Counted from the stretch's first letter, positions 12,576 through 22,296 are shown. The stretch: 64,000 nt of DNA from Corbicula japonica (GCA_038501625.1 JAZAYU010000006.1:11082181-11146180); one strand, 5' to 3'. The notes: generated from the sequence alone by a model not told the origin. Made by a program: numbers and translations.

Positions 12576-12990
12576 TGTTCTGCCGATGATTTTTGGTGGC
12601 AGAAACTTAAGAATAAATTCGAATGAATGACGAAGAACACTAAGTCTGTTTTTCTCCTTTATATAATCTTCATATGGAATACCACATATAACAATTTACA
12701 AATGTTCCAGATAGTTATACAAATTTTCTCTGTTGGTAAAACCAAACAATTATTCTAAAGTCCTTCAACGTAATTCAGTTCTTATGGAAAACCATACATG
12801 TTGCACTTTGGATATCAAAATTAGACTGCCATATTAACACAGTAACAAATATTAAATAATAAATCTTGACGACAACAGCAACCAATAAAAACAATTATAA
12901 CATCGAGAGCTTAGGAAGGTGGGGCTGAAAAATTATAGCTTGGGGGATAATTAACCTGTCTGATTGATAATTGCCCCCAAGACCGAAGCT
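12576..12990. repeat. Direct repeat, left copy (~415 bp)
   Basis: Begins TGTTCTGCCGATGATTTTTG and reappears at 14821-15232 in the same orientation with high similarity for about 330 bp. The first bases form a potential hairpin (TTCTGCC ... GGCAGAA). The last 83 bp (12908-12990) are in the opposite orientation to those of the right copy. The two repeats bracket the zinc-knuckle frame, in the manner of LTRs. Bounding ATTT bases may be a target duplication, but the end motif is not a clean CA. Confidence 0.75.
12908..12990 (+). other. Inverted terminal segment, orientation 1
   Basis: 83-bp segment bounded by AGCTTAGG and CCGAAGCT, i.e. by short inverted AGCTT(A/C)GG termini. It is present as its reverse complement in the right-hand repeat (15152-15232). 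Confidence 0.75.
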
Positions 12991-12995
12991 ATGCC

Positions 12996-13728
12996 TATAA
13001 TTGGTGATTATGGCATGTGATACCGGCTAACACTTCTTTTATCTTGATTGGTTGTCAAACTTAAAAGAAATTTTGAGAAATGTCTATCACTCAAAACAAT
13101 GAGAATTATTTCTTTGTTAGCACAACAGATTGCCAAGAGAAACTTAAAATAATCATTAAATTCTAATAAAATGATTTCCGTCGAAAAAAGGGATTTTATA
13201 TTAATTCAAGTATTTCAAATAAAGAATTGATTTTAAAATTTAAATTTTACCAGAAAAAAATTGCAATAAATTTCAGGGCATAACACCACCTCTCCTTTTA
13301 AAATATTTTCACTCCTGTGAAATACAAAATTTCAAATCGAAACAAACATATAGTTAAACACGTAAGCAACAGAATGAACATGGCACGATCAGAAACAGTA
13401 ACGCTAAAGTATTAGAGAATATAAATACCAAATCATACATATCAGTACATACAAGTATCGAAATTCGTATTAATACCAGCATTCACTGAAACCTTTCACG
13501 TTGAATCACGTAACATTTCTGTTGAACGTTCACACATATACGTATGTTTAAGCAATATTTTAGATATTTGAACCAATACTTATTTATATTTTGTTTACGA
13601 AATAATACCTACTAATTTTAATTTTGAATAGCTGTCATTTATTTTTCAGGAATTGTCTACGTTTGTGGTGTATTATTTTAAATATTTCCAATAGTGAGTT
13701 CTTTTTGTAAATCAATTTAGTCTGCAAT
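12996..13728. other. Non-coding part of the inner repeat-bounded unit
   Basis: AT-rich, no frame. On the minus strand it lies between the end of the zinc-knuckle frame and the left repeat, so it would be a 3' untranslated region if the unit is an LTR-type element. Confidence 0.4.
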
Positions 13729-14745
13729 TTAATAAAGTAGGTTGACAACTTTTGAGTCCAGCTCTATAGGTTGGACTGCATTTTTGCACGATGCAGCAAG
13801 ATGGTTATGTTTACCGCAAATACTGCATATGTGTCCGTTTGCTGCACAGTTTCTGGCATGGTGGTAAGTGTTATTTCCACATTTCTGACAGAAGTTGTTT
13901 TTCCTTGCCTGTGAAGTGTTGTCCCTGTGTTTGTAATAAGCATAATTACTTAAAAATAATTGAAATTCCTGTTTTACTTGGTCATGCTGTACTTTAAGTT
14001 TTATTGCATAATCATTGAAATCGCGGTTAAATAAGAGCAAATCATGCCTCTCTTGTTTCAAATTCTGTATTGCCAGTCCTAACCGTTGAACACTCGATTC
14101 TGTAAGTGTTAATTTTATTTCATTTTGTTCGTTATTTGCTTTGATTTCACTTAGTTCCATTTGAAGTTCTAAGTTTTTGTTTTCAAGTACTGAATTCCGG
14201 TTTTCTAATCTGTCAATATCTTTTGCTGTTTTATATTCCTGCACATTTCTTTCGTGTTCTGCCGCTTGGCGACGATTCTGCTCGTTTGCAGTTTGGTTCC
14301 GTAGTTCGTAAACTTTTTCTTGCAACGTTTTATTTGTTTCTTGAAGTTTCTCGTACTTCTGTGTCAGCGAGATCATAACTGTAGAAAATCGTCTGTTGTA
14401 TGTGTCTCTTTCGCACTGGATTTTAGGGAACAACAATTTTAGTTGTTCATTATCAATGTCACAAAACGGCATGAGCGATTCTGCAGTCTTCCGCCTGATG
14501 AACGCTGTCATTCTCTCGTAATCACGTACTTTTGAGCTCGCTGACTTCGTTCCCTTTTCAGCAGAATGACAAACACGTGCAAAGTGTCCAAGTTTTCTGC
14601 ATTTGTTGCACCGAGCATTGTAAGCAGTACATTTAAAAGCGACATGAGAAAGTCCACACTTACTGCAAGATGAGACTCTCGGTTGATGTTCTTTCCAAGT
14701 GAAACAGCTCCTGTCGAACATATTCCTTGGTATTCCGTAAAACAT
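13729..14745 (-). CDS. Gag-like protein with four zinc knuckles around a coiled coil
   Basis: 338 codons, uninterrupted. Near the N-terminus are two Cys/His knuckles: CSKCGLSHVAFKC (a C-x2-C-x3-H-x4-C form) and CNKCRKLGHFARVC (classical C-x2-C-x4-H-x4-C). A long Gln/Glu/Lys-rich stretch, roughly residues 100-265, has the heptad look of a coiled coil. Two more knuckles close the protein: CQKCGNNTYHHARNC and CSICGKHNHLAASC. Such knuckles bind single-stranded nucleic acid in retroelement Gag proteins. The frame stays open upstream of this Met across 14820 into the adjoining repeat, so the true start may be further up. It is flanked by direct repeats. A retroelement Gag is the likeliest reading, though the arrangement is unusual. 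Confidence 0.6.
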   Translation of the reverse strand: MFYGIPRNMFDRSCFTWKEHQPRVSSCSKCGLSHVAFKCTAYNARCNKCRKLGHFARVCHSAEKGTKSASSKVRDYERMTAFIRRKTAESLMPFCDIDNEQLKLLFPKIQCERDTYNRRFSTVMISLTQKYEKLQETNKTLQEKVYELRNQTANEQNRRQAAEHERNVQEYKTAKDIDRLENRNSVLENKNLELQMELSEIKANNEQNEIKLTLTESSVQRLGLAIQNLKQERHDLLLFNRDFNDYAIKLKVQHDQVKQEFQLFLSNYAYYKHRDNTSQARKNNFCQKCGNNTYHHARNCAANGHICSICGKHNHLAASCKNAVQPIELDSKVVNLLY

Positions 14746-14820
14746 ATTTCGATGGGGAGTTTCTGGTTCCGCTCGCTTGGCTAACTTGGAGGTTGGGAAA
14801 GAATTCGACTCTTCACCACG

Positions 14821-15232
14821 TGTTCTGCCGATGATTTTTGGTGGCAGAAACTTAATAATAAATTCGAATGATGAATAACACTAGTCCGTTTTTCTCCTTT
14901 ATATAGTCTTCATATGGAATACCACATATTATAACAATTAACAAATGTTCCAGATAGTTATACAAATATTCACTGTTGGTAAAACCAAACAATTATTCTA
15001 AAATCCTTAACATAAATTTAGATCTTATGGAAAACCATATACGTTGTACTTTGGAAATCCAAAATTAGACTGTCATATTAAAACACTAACAAATATTAAA
15101 TAATAAATCTTGACGACAACAGTAACCAATAAAAACAATTATAAGATCGATAGCTTCGGTCTTGGGGCAGTTATCAATCAGGCAGGTTAATTATCCCCAA
15201 GCTAGAATTTTACAGCCCCACTTACCTAAGCT
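14821..15232. repeat. Direct repeat, right copy (~412 bp)
   Basis: Partner of 12576-12990, starting with the same TGTTCTGCCGATGATTTTTG hairpin motif. Its last 81 bp (15152-15232) run from AGCTTCGG to CCTAAGCT and are the reverse complement of the end of the left copy. At 15233 it abuts the truncated BEL 5' LTR. Confidence 0.75.
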
Positions 15233-15395
15233 CTATTTTGAACTTTTTCTTTAACTTTAACACTTCAACATTATTACACTTTTAGTCTGTCTTTAACACT
15301 GGTTCCTAACTAATCCTTTATTACTATAACGTCTGTTTTTATAGTCTACTTAGTATGCTTTTAGTCACATGATTATTATGATAAGAGCACCGGCG

Positions 15396-16930
15396 TAGTT
15401 ACGTGATGCCATGGTTTGTTAGAGAGTGCCAATGGCCCAGCATCTCCGATTTTAACTCTCTAGGTTGATTAGGGTTACCTCTCCCGAAGCCTTTGTCGAC
15501 CCAACGACTGACCACAAGACAATGGTGTTTTTGGAAGGGTTGTCCCCCTTGGTTTGAAATAAGAGTTTTCCTTCTCCTAGACAGACTGCCTTCCCTGGCT
15601 AACGAGCTCCATCTACCCGAAGCAGTGGTTATGGCGCCACAGGTCCGCCTTCGTCCCTTCTCCTGTTAGTAGTAGCAGGTCCGCCGGGCTAGTTACAAGC
15701 CACGCGTGCAGGCCAGGAGCTGGACTTGGTAGTCAGAGGCTATATTTTACGCAAGCCATTGGGAGCACTTTTTAAGCAATGGGAGCTTATCCAACATTGC
15801 CACCCCCGGCGATGACAACCCTTGGAACCCAGGCAAACAAGTACAAGTCGCTCCCAGATCACCCCATGAGGAACAGGCTTGAGGGATTCACCAAGAACCG
15901 CCTTAAGCGCTCCAGCTTTGTAAATGAAGCAAAGAAGCTGAATAGAGAGTACGCCTCTGAACTAAACATACAGACAATTCCCTTGGGCCGAGCAGACATC
16001 ACCAACCCTACAGCCAATGACCTGTCTGCAGTGAAAGTGGCACTTGCTATTCCTGGACTTGACATGGGCAAACAAGAAAATGAGACCATCCGTAGAAGTC
16101 TGACACTTGCGACTATCTACGCAGACTATCCTTTAGACAGATGGACCCATGTATATACAGATGGGTCAGCCACTAGAGCTATTAAGGATGGAGGCGCTGG
16201 TATTCATATAACATTCCCGTCAGGCCAGAAATCGGCCCATTACATTGCCACTGGGAAGCACTGTAGCAACTACAGAGCAGAGACTGAAGCGCTCATGAAG
16301 GCAGTGTCTCTGATTGAAGACTCAGCAGAAGAGGTTACCTCTGTAGTCTTCCTCACAGATGCAAGATCAGTTCTGGAGGCTCTGCAAAGCAACAATGTTC
16401 CTGAACTAGCACAAGCCATGAACAAGCTTGGGTCTTCCCGCAATGTTGCCCTTCAGTGGATACCATCTCACTGTGGAGTGCCCGGAAATGAGGAGGCTGA
16501 CAAGCTGGCTAGGTTAGGAGCCCAGTTAGAGCAACCAGATAACCAGGTGACATACAAGGAGAAAGCCACCATCATCAAGGCTCTCACAAAGACCAGACAG
16601 GAAGCAGATGCCTACCACATGTTAAACAGACCAGAGCAGGTGGTGATGGTGAGGTTACGCTCAGGGCATGACAGACTGAATGCACACATGTGTAGGAAGT
16701 ATAAATTGGTGCCATCCCCAATATGTCCCTGCGGAGAAGAGGACCAGACTGCAGAGCACATCCTCCAACGATGTAAACGATACGAACAGGACCGAGAAGC
16801 AACGTGGCCACAAGGTGCAACAATCCAGCAGAAACTGTATGGAGATGTTGACGACCTACGGAGGACCACAACTTTCATCGCGGATGCTGGAGTGGTCGTG
16901 TAGAGCGAACGAAAAGAAGAAGAAGAAGAA
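15396..16930 (+). mobile_element. RNase H-bearing LINE fragment
   Basis: Sits inside the BEL 5' LTR. Its bounds are given by comparison with the intact LTR at 10385-10395. The 11-bp sequence GAGCACCGGCG is duplicated with one change on the other side. The 3' tail is (AAG)n at about 16913-16930. It carries only the end of a pol gene, so it is either 5'-truncated or a non-autonomous derivative with its own leader (15396-15778, GC-richer than the surroundings). Confidence 0.85.
15779..16903 (+). CDS. Ribonuclease H domain protein of a non-LTR retrotransposon
   Basis: 374 codons, open. The RNase H fold occupies roughly residues 120-245. Its acidic residues are all present: Asp in VYTDGSA, Glu in NYRAETEAL, Asp in FLTDARSV and the Asp of NEEADKLARLGA after WIPSHCGVPG. 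This enzyme removes RNA from RNA-DNA hybrids during reverse transcription. A C-terminal Cys/His motif (CPCGEEDQTAEHILQRC) follows, as in I- and Jockey-type LINE pol proteins. No reverse transcriptase precedes it. The first Met at 15779 is the only reasonable start in frame. An intact frame in a nested insertion suggests it is younger than its BEL host. Confidence 0.85.
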   Translation: MGAYPTLPPPAMTTLGTQANKYKSLPDHPMRNRLEGFTKNRLKRSSFVNEAKKLNREYASELNIQTIPLGRADITNPTANDLSAVKVALAIPGLDMGKQENETIRRSLTLATIYADYPLDRWTHVYTDGSATRAIKDGGAGIHITFPSGQKSAHYIATGKHCSNYRAETEALMKAVSLIEDSAEEVTSVVFLTDARSVLEALQSNNVPELAQAMNKLGSSRNVALQWIPSHCGVPGNEEADKLARLGAQLEQPDNQVTYKEKATIIKALTKTRQEADAYHMLNRPEQVVMVRLRSGHDRLNAHMCRKYKLVPSPICPCGEEDQTAEHILQRCKRYEQDREATWPQGATIQQKLYGDVDDLRRTTTFIADAGVVV

Positions 16931-17159
16931 GAGCATCGGCGGTTTAAGTTATACCGTCTACACCGGCGGTGAAATTGATACAATCTACACCGGCGGTGAA
17001 ATGTTGGTGATTCGCTTCTTCGCGACATTGTGTGTGTGGCGATTCCTGATATGCATCTATTACTTTTTAGTACTGTTTCTTCTGGAAATCTCGCCTACAC
17101 AAAGATAGGATCAGTTGTGTATTTTTTTTTCTGTATATCTGATACTCAACTAATATACA

Positions 17160-17400
17160 TTCACTGATTTAAAAAGTGAACAATGCTAACAGGAAAGGCC
17201 ACCAAAATTGGAGAGGAGAAGAGAGCATATTTAGATCTATACAATAATCATTGTGTCGTCACCGGTCTCAAAATAGACCGGTGTAAAGACAATAAAACAC
17301 ACTTATACAATAATCAGTTAAAATAACACAAACAATTAACGAAAGTGAGAACACGAGGGCTTACGGAAATTTGAAGTCAATAGTACCATATACGGACTGT
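17160..17400 (+). repeat. Interspersed repeat R1, fragment
   Basis: GAGGAGAAGAGAGCATA and CAAACAATTAACGAAAGTGAG blocks of R1, interrupted by a short duplication around ACCGGTCTCAAAATAGACCGG. Confidence 0.45.
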
Positions 17401-17598
17401 ATATAAAAAGAGCCAAGTTTTGCGTTCCCTTTACCATTAGTTGAAGAGACTTTACCTTATTAACCAAGCGTTTGAAACTCAGACTGTAGCGCTATTTGTG
17501 CAGCGTGTAAACCAGAAACTCTCTCCGTACAAATAGCCAGTACTTTTATGAATAAGTAATCGGTTACCGTTGTCATATCGTGATGATCAGGGTCCAAC

Positions 17599-17728
17599 GT
17601 TATAAAACTGAGCATGGAAACCAGTCTCAAATCTCAAGCATCTGATTGGCTGAAATGGCTACTGGTCGCCATTTCAGCCAATCAGATGCTTGAGATATGA
17701 GACTGGTTTCCATGCTCAGTTTTATAAC
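17599..17728. repeat. Near-perfect snapback (hairpin) repeat
   Basis: Two ~60-bp arms starting GTTATAAAACTGAGCATGG on the left are inverted on the right, with a loop of about nine bases. It looks like a miniature foldback element. A lone arm is at 6553-6625, which shows the sequence is interspersed. Confidence 0.85.
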
Positions 17729-17799
17729 CTTCAGGCCAGTTTTATCTGAATAACCGAAATAAGTACAATAGCATATGACTATGCATTCCAAACTTATTG

Positions 17800-18007
17800 T
17801 GGCAAGTGTGAGGTTAATATACGATAGAACCTGGTTTGAACCCCCCAGTGGAATTATGCTTTCAATTGACCTTTACAAGGCGATAAACATGTCAGGTTTT
17901 TTCTTTCTTAAATTGTTTTTGGTGTCATTATAAATTTATAATTGTAGTTAGCTATGCTTTCTTTTTCTCTCTGCTTTGAGGCTGTTTGTTCAGAGCGTGG
18001 CTATTGC
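17800..18007 (-). repeat. Interspersed repeat R1, inverted fragment
   Basis: AAGTGTGAGGTTAATATACG, AGAACCTGGTTTGAACCCC and the CTTTTTCTCTCTGC end identify R1 in reverse. Confidence 0.5.
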
Positions 18008-18009
18008 TT

Positions 18010-18877
18010 ATAGGCATACGCTAGTTTACAGACACGTTCATAAAAAGTTAGAATTGACTTGCCTTTTCCTGTAAAAAACGAATTCAGAAGAGATTGTGAA
18101 GATCTCCGCAAAACATGGTATTTAATCTTTGTCTTAAATGAAGCGGCACATATTGAAATCTCCTCTGTTTGTGTCACTTTAATTGAGGTATGAATAATTT
18201 GTGCCACAATTATAACAACATATCCAACAGGGACTGAACTTGCGAGTTGTACCGCTTGGTTAGTTTTGCGAATCAATTAATGTTAATGTTTGTGCTTTCG
18301 AAAGTTTTGCTATATTTTTTCTAGTTTTCGAGTTATTTCTACGCGCATAATTAACATTTTACAGTAACGAATGACCCTGCTTTGCAGCCGCATTTATTTC
18401 GAGATTTGATGACAAGTGTCGGGTCGGCTGACCTGTTAATGTTCATAATCAAACAATTTCATAATTTAGTCAATTCTATTCGTCTGCTATACCTTTTTAA
18501 CGATAAAGAGGTTGTGCCCGTCTCTGCATATCTTTGTCTGAAATGAAGGGGTACTTAGAGGCTTATTTCCGATTTGTGTGTTTTCACTCGAGTGATAACT
18601 ATTTAGTGTCATAATGATAACTCGCTGCTCCCGTTCCCCCACTCCTACCCTGATAGCTCGGTTGCCGAAACTTGTGGATAGATCTGCTCAGCTAGTTTTA
18701 ATTATGGACTACTGTTCTGCGATAAATGCTTGTATTGTGGCTAATTATTTATAAAGTTTAAGAAACATTTGGAAACAAACAGTTCAGTTCATATATCGGA
18801 CAAGCTGAAAATAGAAATAGTGCAAAGAAGCTTAAACTTTTTTGAAAGTGGAGGAAATATCGAGAAAATGGCACTGA
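18010..18877. other. Stretch without a recognised gene
   Basis: A 91-codon minus-strand frame at 18001-18276 is unrecognised and lies partly in repeat. Nothing else is supportable. Confidence 0.4.
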
Positions 18878-18879
18878 TA

Positions 18880-20225
18880 CGAGGGGCATTTATAAAGTAC
18901 AAGTATTAATCAGTGTGATTGTTTAACGGTAATCCGAATGAAATTTCTACATGTTATACATGTATGGAAAGCTTAGCCTCCTCTACAGTTACGTGCACGA
19001 GAAAACCGGGTAAAAAAATCGTTACAGTGATTGAAATCTTTACTTGAATCGACCGAGGTCAGATACACTGCAGTTAAAATGGCAGACAAAGAGAACAAAT
19101 TTCAAGATGAGCAAAGAGCTTATTGTAAAGTACGCGCATTGCTCGGCGTTGCTGCACCTGATATTAAAGCAGACTTAGACAAGGTTTATGGGGACTGTGC
19201 TCTCTCATATTCCACGGTTAGAAGGTGGGTTCGCCTTTTTAACTCTGGTAGGGAGGATACAAAAGATGAGGCCCGTCCTGGCCGTCCAGTGACCACAATG
19301 ACTGACGAAAATATTGCCGCTGTTAAAAAAGCTGTGGAAGATGACGCCCGTTGTACAGTCGAGGAGATAAGTGATTTATGTGGCATTAATTCGTCATCGG
19401 TTTTTCAAATATTGACGCGCGTGTTAAAGCTACGCAAGGTTTGCGCCAGGTGGATACCCCACCTCCTCACTGATGATCAAAAGCACGAGCGTGTGCGAAT
19501 AGCGTCCCAGCTGCTTGATACATACAAGAATGCTGACCAAAAACGCATGAATGAAATTGTGACTGGCGATGAAACGTGGGTATATTTTTATGAGCCTGAC
19601 AGTAAACAAAAAAATAAGGTGTGGGTCGGTGAAAATGATGGATGGCCCCAAATTGCCCGTAGAGCTCGCACCTCAAAACGCATTATGTATGCATTATTTT
19701 TCGATTGCCAGGGAATGGTGGCTCGAATTCCTGTACCAGAAGGTAGGAGTGTTACTGGAACATTTTACCGAGATTCGGTACTTGTTGCTGTTGTATGCCA
19801 CTATACTGCAGACCGTCCCCGTACCGGCGTACGCGGAATCAAGCTCCTGCATGACAACGCACCGGCCCACAAGTCAGCGGTGGTAACGTCGAATCTTAGC
19901 GACAACAACATTGATACTTTACCACACGCTCCATATAGCCCTGATCTTGCTCCATGCGATTTTTGGTTAAATCCCTTTATTAAGAACTACATGAGAGGTC
20001 GACGTTTTGAATCCCGGCACGCCGTCGGCAGCGCGCTTTTCCAGTGTCTTAACACTATACCCAAAGAAGCATTCCGAAAAGCATTTTCTGATTGGATTAA
20101 ACGTTTGTAAAAGTGCATACAAGTCAAAGGGGAATACTTTGAAGGGTTGATCTAAAAATTTAAGCAGAAATATTACGTATACAACTAAAGCGCCACACTG
20201 ATTAATACTTTATAAATGCCCCTCG
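18880..20225 (+). mobile_element. Mariner transposon, complete copy
   Basis: Inverted termini begin CGAGGGGCATTTATAAAGTA on the left and match the right end for about 32 bp, except that the left arm has a 5-bp insertion (ACAAG). TA is duplicated at 18878-18879 and 20226-20227. It carries a full-length transposase. A second copy is at 23064-24396. Confidence 0.95.
19079..20110 (+). CDS. Mariner transposase (DD34D)
   Basis: About 343 codons from this Met, the usual mariner length. An in-frame Met lies 16 codons upstream (19031). The N-terminal half has two helix-turn-helix regions (SYSTVRRWVRLFNSG; TVEEISDLCGINSSSVFQIL) that bind the termini. The WIPHLLTDDQK motif links to the catalytic domain. 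Catalytic residues are Asp in VTGDETWVYF, Asp in LLHDNAPAH and a third Asp in YSPDLAPCDFWL, 34 residues after the second. This is the mariner spacing. It acts in the nucleus, cutting the element out and inserting it at TA. No stop or frameshift is present, so the copy could be functional or only recently silenced. Confidence 0.95.
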   Translation: MADKENKFQDEQRAYCKVRALLGVAAPDIKADLDKVYGDCALSYSTVRRWVRLFNSGREDTKDEARPGRPVTTMTDENIAAVKKAVEDDARCTVEEISDLCGINSSSVFQILTRVLKLRKVCARWIPHLLTDDQKHERVRIASQLLDTYKNADQKRMNEIVTGDETWVYFYEPDSKQKNKVWVGENDGWPQIARRARTSKRIMYALFFDCQGMVARIPVPEGRSVTGTFYRDSVLVAVVCHYTADRPRTGVRGIKLLHDNAPAHKSAVVTSNLSDNNIDTLPHAPYSPDLAPCDFWLNPFIKNYMRGRRFESRHAVGSALFQCLNTIPKEAFRKAFSDWIKRL

Positions 20226-20227
20226 TA

Positions 20228-20540
20228 TCTAGCTGGATAACTTCAAACTGCGCCTGGCCCTGTAATTCCGACGACGTAACCAATTGAGCTAACCGAGACA
20301 ACCCCAAAAGAAGGTTTGATCGGATAGCCCTGATAGACTTAATCATTACTGCACGACATCGATAACGGGTTATTTTACTGATAATAGTACTGACTATATG
20401 TACGGGGATACTTTTTAAGGCCGCCACACTGCACAAATAATGCTATTGTGAATTTCAAATGATATTGCTTCTACCTGGGAGCGAACTCGCACCGTCACGG
20501 CGACAGCACATAGCCCTGCATAGATAATTGTCAAGATAAT
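20228..20540 (-). other. tRNA-derived relics
   Basis: Reading the minus strand, CTCGGTTAGCTCAATTGGTTA at about 20285-20305 looks like a tRNA A box. It is followed by CGTCGGAATTACAGG, as in a tRNA-derived SINE head. GTGCGAGTTCGCTCCCAGG at about 20475-20495 resembles a B box. Neither folds convincingly as a tRNA; I treat them as SINE-type relics. Confidence 0.45.
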
Positions 20541-20599
20541 TATTATCAAAATCAATCAAGATTATTAAGATAATTTTCCGGCAAAGAAATCATTTTCAA

Positions 20600-21090
20600 A
20601 AAGTTAAAAATGCAAATCAGGAATGGCAGCATCCAGAAGAGACAGCTTCCAACACAGCCAAAAAGAAGAGAGGAGAAGAGAGCATGGTTACACAATTATC
20701 AGTTTCAAAATAGACGGCACAAAAATAACCGAAAGTAAGAACCCGAGGGTTTACAGCCTTAAAACGGTCCGTGGCAAAACAATTTGCCACTGTGGGTTTG
20801 AAGCAGGTTCTAGGGTGCACTAGCCTCATACTTGCCCCAACAGGTTCTCATATGAACAAACAAGTACAAGTTGTCTTGGTGAAATAACTCCAAACAACCC
20901 ATCAGCTTAACAATGTTGCATGCAAAAGCAGACAAACATATAAAACATAAGAAGCTAATATGATTGCAAGGACAAAGGACAGGGTACTCAATGATCTTAC
21001 CGAGATCAGAGCACCTGGCATCAAATCAGCAAGAACATGATGACATGAATTAAAGTAACAAATCGAGCTTCTAGGTTCTTTTACAAGATT
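20600..21090 (+). repeat. Interspersed repeat R1, long copy
   Basis: The clearest forward R1 copy, running from the AATCAGGAATGG block through ACAGCCTT, CACTTGCCCCAACAGGTTC and AACAAGTACAAGTTGTCTTGG to AAATCGAGCTTCTAGGTTC. Confidence 0.7.
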
Positions 21091-21250
21091 TACCCCGAAG
21101 GTTCTCTTTTTCGTTAGTTCTTTGTGGCGTCCTATTTGAATTGACATACTTATAACAAACAAGCTCTCCCTCTCTTCCACTCTTCTTTTTCGCTGCGTGG
21201 CGAGGCTGTGTTTTGTCAGTGTGGTGATTCCTGATATGCATATATTACTT
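21091..21250 (-). repeat. Interspersed repeat R1, inverted end
   Basis: GAAGGTTCTCTTTTTCGTTAG to GTGTGGTGATTCCTGATATG is the R1 start in reverse, head-to-head with the preceding copy. Confidence 0.6.
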
Positions 21251-21534
21251 TTTCATAACCTTCATAAAATCTTAAACTTCTGTTTTGCAACTAAAGAGGT
21301 AAGCATAATGACCAACTTTAGATGGGTTAATCAGGCATGCAGAGCGCCATAGAATATCATGATGGAAACCTTTTTTTGAATTTACAGATGGTTTAACGAG
21401 TTTTGAGAAAATAACCTTTCCTTTTATTTTCTTAAGTTTATAAATCAAATTTCCGTAAAAACCTTCAGTTTGTTGCAATAGTGATTTTTAACTGCGCCTG
21501 TATCTCTGAATTTAATCTGGATATCGGCGATAAC

Positions 21535-21815
21535 CCTTGCATAAGGTTTTTTTTCTAGAGACCATACGCCGCTGAACATGTAATGGTATTAGTCTAAACA
21601 TACCGCATTGAAGGTTTCATGTTCACCGCCATATGCATACCATCGTTTGGGATGGATAAAAATTGTGCTGTCAATTGGTGTAAATACTGAGTTGCGCTCA
21701 AAATGGGGCTAAGAGGCGTGTGCAGTTATGTGCATTTCCATTATTGTTATGAACAGGCTCGACCAAACCGAGCCTGCAATATTTTCATATTTGTCGTTTT
21801 CGATGGCTTTCAAAA
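21535..21815 (+). repeat. Interspersed repeat R2, copy
   Basis: ACGCCGCTGAACATG, ACCATCGTTTGGGATGGAT, GTTGCGCTCAAAATGGGGCT and ACCAAACCGAGCCTGC identify R2. Confidence 0.65.
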
Positions 21816-22014
21816 ATCCCTTGCCATTTATATTAACCTGTGATACCGATAACCTTGTATTAAAAGTTTTTCTGTTATGCAAAGATTACGTTCTTTGAAA
21901 TCATTCACATTATAACAAGCTCTAGAAAAGCAAACAGGCTGTACTATATTAACCACGTACGATGTTGCACTAGGATCATAGCCGTCTAATAACGGAAAAT
22001 TTATTATTTAAAAT

Positions 22015-22296
22015 TTAAATAAACTGTTTTATCTCCTTTTTGGAAGTGACATATCCATTTTCAATAGAAAGGTCAAGATCAAAAAAGTTTGCTTGCTTAT
22101 ATAAAGTGTTTGTTTTATTAAGTTGTAGTGCATAAGAATACATTTTATTGATCAGAGATGGAAAATGGTTATTATCTATATTCAACAAATCATCGAGGTA
22201 CCTCGAGGTGTTGATAAATGTTTTTTTCCATAAAAAGATTAAGACAAAAAAGATTGCTGAAAACCTGTCTGGATATTTACACATCAATAACATCAA
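22015..22296 (-). pseudogene. Reverse transcriptase fragment, probably Penelope-like
   Basis: The minus-strand frame contains SRYLDDLLNIDN, a YLDD-type RT active-site box. It is followed by YALQLNKTN and FFDLDLSIENGYV, the order seen in Penelope-like and related RTs common in molluscs. The rest of the element is absent and the fragment ends at a stop. It is a relic with no visible termini. The family assignment is from memory of the motif context and is less certain than the RT call itself. Confidence 0.6.

Larger units (their letters stand above)
10045..17027 (-). mobile_element. BEL/Pao LTR retrotransposon, rearranged and nested
   Basis: Both ends carry long terminal repeats beginning TGTGGCGAAG (plus strand) and ending CTTCGCGACA, which are near-inverted. 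The 5-bp direct repeat TTGTG flanks the element at 10040-10044 and 17028-17032. Coding runs on the minus strand. From the 3' LTR inward come a zinc-finger frame, then the integrase plus DUF5641 part of pol, all broken. The protease, RT and RNase H are missing: pol stops at 12575 against a 415-bp repeat, and a segment bounded by two such repeats and carrying a zinc-knuckle frame fills the space up to the 5' LTR. That LTR is truncated and split by a LINE. BEL/Pao identity rests on DUF5641 and on the integrase signature. Confidence 0.85.
15233..17027 (-). repeat. 5' long terminal repeat of BEL/Pao, truncated and split
   Basis: 15233-15395 plus 16931-17027 match 10240-10492 of the other LTR. The U5-side ~195 bp are missing, removed by whatever placed the inner unit at 15232. 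A LINE occupies 15396-16930, with GAGCACCGGCG on its left and GAGCATCGGCG on its right. Confidence 0.85.

Noticed and set aside
16612..17028. Minus-strand frames overlapping the RNase H gene and LTR
   Set aside because: They run antisense to a well-supported coding frame and show no domain.
22015..22296. Host gene
   Set aside because: The YLDD box and following motifs are those of a retroelement RT, truncated on both sides.
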